From positions 3,298,001-3,362,000 of the forward strand of contig OU744449.1 in the NCBI GenBank assembly GCA_916610825.1: a stretch of DNA of 64,000 nt. Reading direction: 5' to 3'. Both the position numbers and the translations under genes were made by a program. The notes under the pieces were generated by a model. That model was not told the DNA's origin and made no database searches. It saw only the letters and a program-made list of their open reading frames with translations. The stretch comes from Haliclystus octoradiatus. Its lineage: Eukaryota; Cnidaria; Staurozoa; Stauromedusae; Haliclystidae. This document shows positions 15,201 to 27,200 of this stretch, one piece after another. Every line of letters begins with the position of its first letter. Within the stretch, counting starts at the first letter, position 1.

Positions 15201-18200
15201 GACACACAATCATGACCATATGGGTGTGCTTTTAGAAAGGTGGAGCTACACCACTGACTATACAATAAAAACATTCTTCGAAAGGCTTTACTACAAATGA
15301 ATTGGTATGTTGGTTGCTAAGCAGCAAATCCATAATGTCAAGATGGATTTTATCGCAATGAACAATGGATTCCAAGGATTGGGAAATCGAATTCCAAAAG
15401 AATCGCCATTAATATAGATTGAATCGATTGGATTGAGGATTCCAGGAGGCAAAATTAAGTCTTCGATGGTGCGCATTCTGCCCGTGCCAGCAAAGCAAAA
15501 TTTCTAAAAACATTTTGTTAGTGAATTATTGGCATACAAAATGTTTTCAAAAGGGAAACTTGCAGAAATAGCAAAACATATACTTGTTTAAAAACATTTT
15601 AATAAAAAAATGTTTTGTAGAAGAGGTTTCCTTCAGCCCAGAAATCCTTAAAGCGACTCTGATCACAGAATATATATTTCATGATGCCAGGTGAAAGAGT
15701 GGCCTTCACAGCCTCATTCCAGTTCAATAAAATATATTTGTAACCAGTTCCACAATTCTTGTCTCGCTTTGAAACAGAAAGAGGTTGTCACAGCGTGTTG
15801 GAATCTTGGTTCACTGCAGGTCAGACAAGTCCAGGTTTTCAATTATCAAGATTGATTTCTTAGTTTCCATGGTTTGAATTTTATCATGTTAATTGTAACG
15901 TTTCTTAAAAAGAATTATGAAGAATTTAGAATTCTATCTAAGAAGGATTTAAATCTGCCAACGTGGCTCTCGGAAGACTTAAACATTCCCTGATCATGAT
16001 TAAGCGTATCATCCAACGTCACCGTGATGATATATACCGTGATAATACCGTAAACGTTACATCAAATCAAGTGGTAAATGAGGTTAAATTATCATTTGAA
16101 TAACAACAATACAGAAAGTTTAATCTATAAGCGAGATCTTCATCGACAAATTAGCATGCTTTTAATAATTGTTAAGATAACTGATCTGAAAAAAAGATGT
16201 CTAGAAAATGTTAGGGTTACCACACACTTGCCGTGTTTGTATTAATATGTGGAATGTTGGAAAATATGAGTGAAGTGTTGTAGGCTTGAGCCTCCTTTGT
16301 AGTTTCCTATTCTTCTTCAGCTTTCAAAGCCTCTGACAAACTTTTCATCATGAAATTTCGATGGGAATTTTTGAAAAACGTTTATCCTAGAAGTTCCAAA
16401 CACATGGACCGACCAATCAAATGGCATGAATACGTTCGATTACGACGTTATGTTTTGCCAATATAACTTTTACAAATTCTTAGAGTCATATCTGATGTAA
16501 GATCAAATCAAACTACATCACCTTATCTTAACTCAACAGTAGGAAACCATATGCTATTAATAAAAACCAATAATATACTCATTTGAGATCAGTATCTAAT
16601 TCTCATGGAGACATTACATAGGGGGGACCCTTTCAAACTTCCTGAATTCCAATACAGCGTCACTTTGTAAAAATTGAAAGTAGACTGTCAACGATTTATT
16701 TCATTGTATTTATCCAAAATTGCTTAACAATGACCTGACTATCAAATAGTTAGTAGGGTTGGAAAATTAGGATGCAAGTTAGCAAGAATTTCACTCATCC
16801 AAATTGCATTTAATGAGGGCTAAACTGTACTTATATAAGTTATACTACAGTCAAACCTGCTATAGTGGTCACCCATGATATGTCAAAAATATAATTTTCT
16901 ATTGAATCAAACCTGCATATAGAGGCCACCTGTATACAGTGGTCAAAATATCTACCTCACTTATCCGGCTGTTATATACAGGTTTCACTGTAACATATTT
17001 TCTACACAAAGAAAGCTACAAATCACGGTCAGACATAGCTGACAAAGAAACTTGAAAATAAGTCAATTAACGACAAAAAACATTCTGTAAAGAGACTACT
17101 TGCCTATAGCCCTGTCGAAGCATCTGCTTCGGTGGTCAGTGAAGTGAATATACTGTAAACAGGTCAGCATCCACCCCCCCCCCAAAAAAAAAGAGACTAT
17201 TTGGCAAATTTGAGGTATTACAGTACTGAAGCTCCCAAATATGCAAATGCCTCCCCTTTTTCAGGCAAATCGCGTATTCTTCGGGTAAAATTGACAAAAA
17301 CCCTCCCAGTCAGAGGCATGTAGTTGGGTGTAGTTACGTGCTGACACCAGACTGTCACAGAGCGTGGATCCTGAGTCCGTCAAGAAAAATGCCTCATTCT
17401 TAAAAGTGCCTACAGCCAAAAAATCTGATTTCAGCAGAATTATGAAGCGTTTTGTGTGGCAACGTGGTTCATGGGAGACTAACACCTTTGCGACACTCTG
17501 ACTGACACTCTAGTGGCAAATCGAATACGAACAACTATCGGATTCTTAATCATCATTTTACTGAAATAACAAAATTCAAAATTGATTGCTTGTCGATTGT
17601 CAATTGCTTTTGCTCAAATGAAAATAAAGATTAGGTACTCAACCATCGGTAAATGCCAGATTCTTCAGATAATGAATAATGAAATTTGTTGCTGGGGCAT
17701 CGAAATTGGCCGCAGGCACTTAAGAGAAACTATAGGTCTAATCTGCTTGGCCTGGTGGTAGAAAAAGATCAGACTAACAGAATTAAACTTACCTTCAACA
17801 GACACTTTCATCGTTCCATCTCTTAAACATTGATCAAATCTCGAATAGATTGTCGTCAATCTACAAATAATAAAACAGTAAATGTTCAAGTTTTTAATCA
17901 AATACTCATAATATTAAAACATTTCAGAATATTTGTATACAAGCATCTTGTACCCTAATTTCTAACTAATTCTATGAAAATTGGAATCCGTTGAGGAGTT
18001 GTATGAATATACAGCCTGGTTATAATAATCAATGTCTTGAAGATAACAGAAACAGAAACATGGATCTCACTGTTTATTTGTTTGTGATTACAAGCAATGG
18101 TATGAAAAAGGCTTTGTCCAAAGTTCCATTTAATAATTATATAATACAGTCAAACATGTTATAACCAGATTTCACTGCATTTCACTGTTACATTTCCAAT

Positions 18201-21200
18201 TGTATATAATTGTAATTGACAGTCACAACGTAATGTTTGTTTATTTGAAGGATATAATTAATGTGAACACAGATACACACAATATGTGTGCATCAACAAG
18301 GGATCAAACCACTGTCATCAGTTGAAAAATTGTCCAGAAAAGCAAGATAGTTTACAAAATTAGGAATATTGTCCTTCATAAAAATAATTTTCATAGCATG
18401 TGCCTTTGTGAAACTTTGTAGACATACAGTGGAACCCCCTTAAGTGCAATTCGGCTAAGTGAAATTCCCAGTTATCTGCAATTTGAATCTGAAACCCTAT
18501 AGATTATTTTCTGGTCAAATCCTTTCAAATAAACAATTCCAGATAAGGCATTATAATTGCAAATTCAGATAAATGCAACGGAAATTGTTGGCTATTTTGA
18601 CTTGCACTTATACGGGTTATACTGGACTGGCATCACAAATAAGGTCAAGTTTTACTCCCATGGGTTGTACTACTACTGTACTGTAAAGTCAATAGGATGA
18701 ATTTTAAGCAATTCTGCTAGATGATTAATGCTTATCTAATATGACTTTGCGGTGCTGAAATACAGCACATTACAAGTGGAGGATAGGGCACTGTGCACAG
18801 CAATGTGTTGTGAGCGTTGACATCATTGTTCTGCACATTGGAAACTGAGCCTAGACTAGCTAAGGAGGTCCACCACTACACAGAAACGATCTGTTATAGA
18901 TAGTGTTAACGTGAGTAGTGTTTCAATCTAACAATGATTAAATTACCATGAATCCATCCGACTGAATTTGCATATCAAAGAACATGTCTATAGTGGTCAA
19001 TTCACGCTATGAATTTTGAAAATCAGAAACCTACTGAAAATTGAAGACTTATTGAATTATGCCGATTATTTTTCGATTACTAAAAATAGCTCCGATGATC
19101 GGCAAAATCGATTATTTTCAAAACAATCGTCTCATCCCTAATTGAATAGGCTATTGAATTGGGTTCTTTTTCTCAGAAGCTTTCAAATTTCAATTTTCAA
19201 TGTGGGTTTCAGTAGTTTTCAACAGAATGAGAACAATCTAGATTTAAGTGTCTGGTGAATTCAGTATGGTTTCAGGACTCAATCCCATTCCAGTATGTTT
19301 TCAGTGGGTTTTCAGTTGCGATGCAGTATATCTAAGATTCGTAATGTCAGTGTCTCATTCAACTGACTATTGTACACAGGCTTTTTTTATATCATACATT
19401 TACCTTGCAGCTGGCACTCCCTTTTTACATAAATCATTCCGCACTCTTTCGCCAACATGACGATATATTTCAACAACAGCATCGATTGCTGCTTCTCTGA
19501 CCTAAAAATAGACACACCAACATCTTGATTTAATCATCAATAAAAAATATATCGGTGACAAGAGATGCCTTAAAAACAGTAGGCTAACTGTGATGTGAGT
19601 ATACAACTATATTCATCATTATAAGGTGGTACTCATTTTATGTTTCAGATAAAGTCAAGGATGAGTTAACCTGGGATTTGAACCACAGTTTTTTACATAT
19701 GAAGTCCCTTCCCAGCAAACAGTGAACAAAAAAGACACAAAATATTCTATTGATTTGTCTGTAAAAAGAAAGCATGTGAACCAAATGACAATCTGCTTTC
19801 AGAATGATCTTGTTCAGACCTCAAATAACGATAAAAGGTATGTCTGCATCTGGAGCAGAACGCTGAAACGATCATTCTGCAAGCGGATTGTCATTTGGTT
19901 TTGCAGTTTTTTATTAGAGACAAAACACATGAGATGTGAATTGTTAATTCCAGTTTAAACCCTCTTATAGAAAATAAACAGGTTTTTGGTACATTAAAAA
20001 AAGTGAGATACAAAATAGTAAATTTAACAGCATTTTTGAGGGAGAAATAATCGCGCAAAGCAAAAACACAAGAACAATATGTACAAATAGAAAAATTTTC
20101 TTTATCTAAAAACTTAAATCTCCGAATATTCGGGATATACACTTTAAGTAATGTAATTATTCGAAACCTTACCTTGCTATTTGGATCACCTAGCAATTTG
20201 CATAACGATGGCATTACTTTGCTCAAAAGAAGTTGTTGGGAACCAAACCTACAATCAACAAAGATAAGTCTGATAAAAATGAAAGAAATGTTTGAAATAA
20301 TTTATGCGATATTTTTACAGAATTTTTGATTTTCCATTGATCTATAAACCAAGTAAGTTGATAGTTTTTCTTTCCTGTGGTGGCTGGTTAGTAAGCTATA
20401 TTCGTAGGCTACTTGAAGTGTCAGCGGTGTGCATTCTCTTGGTAAAGATTGATCCCAAGACTCTAAGCCTACATATGCATGTTGAAGGTTAAAGCCTACA
20501 CCACTGGAATGATTTGCCGATGCCAATGAAGGGAGGTTGTTCAGGCGCCGATGTGCTCAACATCTCCAACAAAGTAAATAATTATACAGTGTAATTTATT
20601 TACATTTATATAGATGCAAATTTTTTCCCGTTCAAATTTTTTCATGTTTCTAAATTATTAATTTAAATGGCATCCTGTTTGTACTGTCAATTTATGAGAA
20701 CTTACTCTCAGTTTGGTCAGTGCTATCCTTGCCTTTGTCTACGGCATTAGCAATTAATTCTCAAAGTGAAACTTAGATTTGATTTTACGACAAACGTAGG
20801 AATCCTGGAATTCTAGATTCCGGAAGATTGGAGCAAATTTCGAAGGAATTTGGTATTATTAATGAATTGTTGGTCAAACATCAACAACAACAAACATTGA
20901 GGATATCTGACTATAGGTTTCCAGGGCAGGACTATAGGTTGCTAGAGACAGGAAGATGTTCACAAAACACAAACACAACAAAGTGCACATATCTGCATGG
21001 ACAAACGCTTTCTGTTGATTCTGTTCTATATTCACCCAAGGTGACAATTTATTAATCCTATTTCTATCCAAAGTCCAGAACCTGGATACCTGGTTTGCAG
21101 AACGCTATGATCCAGAAGGCAAAGGCTAAAAACAAAATTTAAAGCTAAACCACTAGAAATTATGAAAACATTATTCAAAATTTAAAGTGTATATATCGCC

Positions 21201-24200
21201 TTTTGACTTATACCAAACCATTGCCATGCTCGCAACAATGACGAAACATTTTCATACTTGAAATACATGCAAACGGTAACGCTGCATTAATTTGAAGAAG
21301 TGTGGCAAACAATAGCGCCTCAAACTTTTACTCTGTATATACTTACTATCTAATTAGACTAGAAGACATTAGACAAGAATTTTTTGCTCCACGGAAAAAA
21401 TGAATAACAACACCAGTAAAAAGCAAAATCTGGTCCTTTTTGCCTAACACAGTAACACCCCCCCCCCTCAATTATAACTTTGATTTGCGCCCCTGGGCAC
21501 ACATATAATAGGGATGATTTTGTATATAGGAGTTACTTACGTATTCACAGTCTGAATAAGGGAAACAAGTAGTTGTTCTCTCACTCTCCAGTTTTTGTGA
21601 CTGTAATAAGGTAGAAGTAATTCCAGTACCGCCTTGGGGAGGCAAAAAAATATATATATATAACACAGGATAGCAATTTGAAAATCACACCCTACAGTTC
21701 CTATCATTTCAAGAGATGAAGAAATCACATAGGCCTACAGCTTAATGTATTTGAAAATAGTGTATCCTGTACTTCATTAATTAATACTGTGTATGTATAT
21801 GTAACATTTGGAATAATGATATCGGGCAACAAAGTCTAACACATCCCTCTTTAAAATTTGAACGTGATCCTGTTTTTTTGTTATAAAGCTAGATCCAATC
21901 TATTTTTGTTTGGCCTAAAATACCTCTTTGATGGCAGTTTACACCAACAAGGAAATTCCAGATTGAAACAAAAATTACGCCATAGCAATTTTCAGAAATA
22001 GCAGTAACGGATTTCTTGGCACAGCTACTCTAGCATTGATTGATATCATTCCAAGTTTTATCTTTCTTCAAATCTTGATATGTACTTTTTCTTTTTCAAT
22101 TTTTTATTTTCAATTCATAGTTATTTATTTCAATTTTAACAAATGAATGATAACTGCCAACAATGAGTCGCAAATCAACAATAAAGGTTTGACATAAGCA
22201 CAGCAAACGCGCACATATTGGGTATCAACTTAAAGGGGCAAAATTGACCGGCGACCGCTGCGAGATCAATTTGAATTTATGCTTAGCGTAATTCAACCGT
22301 CTCGCTTTGAAACTATTGTTATACTCAAGCCTAATTTGTAATAAATTCATGTCAACAATGAACATTGTGTTATAAACAATAAACATGCACGTGATCCTAA
22401 GTGCGTAGCGCCTGCCGGTCATTTTTGCTCCTTTAAAATTTCATTACCAATTTAGGTGAACCATTATACTAAATTAATTGTCATTGAACAAGATCATTTT
22501 TAATGAACCAAAAGGATTACAATAAAGCTTAGCTTACATGCATGAGAATAAAGTTCATTCAAATGAGATGAAAACCCATGAAAACGTTTCAAAACAATAT
22601 TTAGATCAGTGTTTTCCTTGTTTTGGAGCTCATAGAAAAGAAGGAAATCCACTGGTTGGAGGAAGTTTCTCATGCCTGGCTTATGTCAACACTCTTTGAC
22701 TGTTTAGTTAACATGAAAACATTTTGTAACTGAAGTCAAAATGATAAAGTTGGCTTTAATCAAGATTAATGGAACATAATTAGCTAATTGTAAAACAATA
22801 AAATAGCCAGGGCCGGATCCATTATTTTGGACCTAAAGCAGAAATCATAAATAGGGCCTAAAAATTCCCTAAAAACTTTTCATTTGACAATTAATCCACG
22901 AAAGCAAAGGTGTCTGCAGATTTGAGAAAAATTTTCACACCTTAATGATACAACTGAGTTAGACCCTGCGTTAAGTGCTAAATACTGTAGCCTAATTAGC
23001 GTCACCCATTTGTACATGGAAAAACTTATATTAAAAACTATTAGTTTGCAATTGGTTGTGATGGAATGAAACACTACGAAAGATTTGCAAAAAATTCTTT
23101 AAATCATTGGTTAATTGAGAAAAAAAGTGACCTTTCATTTGAAAAAAACCTATTTTCGGAAAGGCCTAAAGCATTTGCTTATTCTGCTTACGCCTAAATC
23201 CGGCCCTGAATATAGCCCAAATATTACTTTGTAAAGTATTGATATAAAGACTTTTGACATACAGTATTTTGAAAAATAAACATTTGATGACAAGTGTATG
23301 TATATTATAAGCAAATCATTTACCTGAGGAGATGATCCAGGGTCCATACATTTTGAAATCAAACGAAGTGCTGCTTCACGTATCTAAAATGGCAGATCAT
23401 AGTCAAAATTAAAATCTGTTGAAGCTGCATAGCCTATCAATGCAATTAGCCCTACTGAAATAGTCTTCTAAATTTGAACATATTCAGAATTCTATTAAAT
23501 TAACTGGCATATTTGCCATTACAAATTGTAAAATGAAGAAGTAGCAAGATAGGCTACATAGAGTCAATTAAATACTGATAAAGCAGAGCTAATAATAATT
23601 ACATGTATTCAGTTGCTTAACAGCACACATTACATTTCTCTGTGCATTAACGCTCCTGAAAACTCTTAGGCTAGGGTTATATGGACGCACCGAACTCAAT
23701 TCGAATTAGGTGCGACACCGAATAGCATTAAATTATTTGCATTTGGGGTTATACAGACGAACCAAATGTCAACGATCTTTAAAAACTGGCCAAAATGTCA
23801 CGTGATAGGAAGTAGTTTTCTTGGAATTATACCGCATGGTTTGAAACCAGAGTGTTTTGTTTGCATTATATTTCATTTTCAGCGATTTTTCCGTTCTACT
23901 TTGCCTATCAATAGTTTGAAACTTGTATAAAGTAGTAATTTAAAAGGTTTGCAAGCATTTTTACTGGAGGAAGTTTCTGTTCCTAAGGCAAATTAAATGC
24001 GAATTTCCATTAAAATGACATATTATGATAAAAGCGACCCCAATTCTAGTGCTGATGCATTGTGATCGACTAAAATAAAATGTTTTCAAATGTTTTAAAT
24101 CATGATTTTGGAAAACATCAGAGGCTTCCCTACAAGTCACCATAACAACTTCCCAAAAGCGATGTTCTTTCTATCGCATTGCCATGGAAACATCCTTTAA

Positions 24201-27200
24201 AATAATTTATGATTTGCACGACCCCCGGTTTATTGCCATATAAGGTAGATATAGGAGCTCAGTCACGGCACCGTGAGTCGAATGTATTTAGTTCGGTGCA
24301 ATGATAGCTCGCTCGTATAACGCGGCGATGAATTTAATTCATGGAGAAGAGCTCCGCACGTCAAGGCTTGACGTGCAGAGCTAGCTTGACGCACTTAATG
24401 TTTTTTGAGGAATGTTGATGAACCGAATGGTGTTATACGATGCGCGCTATCATGAAATTTATTCGAATGAATGAATCAATTGAGTTTGATGCGTCCATAT
24501 AACCCTAGCCTTAATTTATTCAACTAGGTGCAAGGTCCGACAAAAAATTCATCAATCTGGAATCCTAGAGGCATTTTAAAATTTTTTTTTAAATTTTTTT
24601 TTTTAACATAATTTTTTGGTTCAGATCCTTTTCCTGAGTCTACAATTATCTAAAATTTGCACCACAACTTGTTCCAGGCTCTTTTCATTTCTATTTGAGT
24701 TGTATTTGTATTTTTATTTCTGAACGTTTTTGTTGTTGTTCGACCAATAATTCTTTACCAATATCAACTTTCTTCTGAATTTGCTGAATTTGAATCCTAA
24801 CCCTCCAGAATCTAGGATTCCAGGATTCTTACTTTTGTCAGACTCAGAATAGTTGACGTCAAGGTGTTCATTAAAACATACCCCTCCCTCATAACCTAGA
24901 TTGAGCAAATCCGTAGAATCAAAATATATATGCAGTAGCATACTCCAATAGAAAAAATCAACAAATCATGACACTATGACCGTTACGTCATTAATTAACT
25001 ATGTTAATTAGAGTCTACAACTATCTAAAATTTGCACCACAACTTGTTCTACGCTCTTTTCATTCTATTTGAGTTTTAAACAAAACCAATAATAGTATTA
25101 ACTTATATGTTATATTAAAAATATAACGTAATAACGTTATACATTTTCTTTAGAATTTGATTAGAAAAGCACAACTTAAAAACAGACAATCAAGTCTCAT
25201 AACCATCGGGATCCGACAACAAAAGGTTCGGCATTTTGGAATTCTAGAGGCATTTCAACACTTTCTTCTGAATTTTTTTGTTGAAGTTTGACCAGTAAAT
25301 CATAATAATAACAATGTTCTTATGAATTTGGTCAATACTGTTGGATACTGGTACAATCATAGATTAGAGCATGGCAATTCTAATGGTGCGTGTGTAATTT
25401 AATTTTAATTTCATTTCCATGGTACGTACTAGTCACAAAGATTTTTGTGTAATTTTACTTTTATTTTATTTTGTTGGTACTAGCCACAAAGGATTTTGTT
25501 GAGACTTGAGCGATATGCATAAAATAAAGTTTGATTGAACTCATAATCACATGATTTAAACTACTAAATAGGCTACTAAATACCAATGAATGATAATCTA
25601 TTTCATTGTCTAACTAATAATAAATAAAATAGTTACAATGTACCTGTGGCTTGGAATCTCCAAGACGATCAACAACAGTTGGTAGAACTGTGATAAACAA
25701 AGAAAAAAAAGAAATTATAAATAGGCCAACAGGAAAAAACTTTTACCCTTTGGAATCATAAGTTTTCCAAAATTTACTTCTGAATTTTCATCACAATGTA
25801 CAAAAAGAAACATAAGATATCTTCATTAAAACAATATCTATAATTTCAATGGAATACAACAACATCATCTGGACAGATACTTTAACTTTTGCTACATAAA
25901 CCATTTCCGGAATTCGGCATCTCAACTTTTCTCATACTCTGCAAACACAATTATTATTAAAATTTGGCAAACAGTACCAGTTTACAAACCAACAAAGCAG
26001 ATAATTTTGTTGCCTAGAAGATAAAAAAGTAATGTAGACGGTGTCGCCCTACCGAAGGCACCCGTACCACTCCTCTATTTCTAGATGAGTGGCTTTTTTC
26101 GCTGAGAGGAATGATTTTAAACGCTCTTTGTGGATCTCAGCCGCGACACTGCAGATCAATTTCAACAGATTTCATGGCAGATAGGTCTTGATTGTCAATG
26201 CACAACGATGCGCCGCAGCTACTCACAATGCAATTCCCTCTGGACCATTCCATCCGCCATCCTCAGATGGTACTCATTTGATGTTTCAGATAAAGTCAAG
26301 GCTGAGTTGACCTTAGGGGGATTTGAACCACAGTCGATCAGATATGATCCGATCTGAAGTTCGGTTGCTCTGCCATCTGAGCTAATCCTCCTTCTCATCT
26401 TCCTAGAAGATGCAAGCGTTAAAAGTGGAAGTTGTTGATGTATAGGATTAAAAACAAACTGTTGATTTTAAGCGTACATTTTAGGAGCAAAAGTGCAGCG
26501 AATACAAACAGACTGTCATTTGCTTACACTGTTTTTTATTAGAGACAAAAACACATAATATTAAGATTTTTTTGCTGTAAACCCCTTTTATGGATAATCA
26601 TAGTGGGAAAAGAATGAGACACAAAATCATCACTTTGTATTTTTTTTCAATAAATATCAAGCCTCTTTTTCCTCATAAACGTTTTTTTTTAATGAAATTA
26701 ACATTTTGTAATCAATTAAAACATTAAAATCATATAAAAATATTCACAGCCTTTTGCGTCAACAACTATCCTCTGATTAACATAACAAACACAATCTCAG
26801 GTTACGCGTCATTGATCTTATAATCCTACTTACAACCATTGCTCTTAGCAAAAAAGAGCAACTCCTCTAGACATAGAAGAGTGGTATGCAGGGTCCGAGA
26901 AAATCTTTACCGTCCGGAATCCTACGATTTTCCTGTAGTTTTCTTCTGAATTTTTCCAGAAAAAGAAATATATGCAGTGTCTGCATTAAAACAATATCCG
27001 ATTTGAGTTGAGATATCAACTGGAACAGAAACTTTATTTGCTACATTTGCTACCGTCCTCAAAATAGACATAAATACGGAATTACCATGGCCTTGTTCAT
27101 TTCCAATTCCGATGTTTTGATTTATAGCCTATTAAGATCGCTGAATCCTACTAAATTTGTTTTACAAAATGACAAACTCCTGATTTTTCGTCAATTTAGC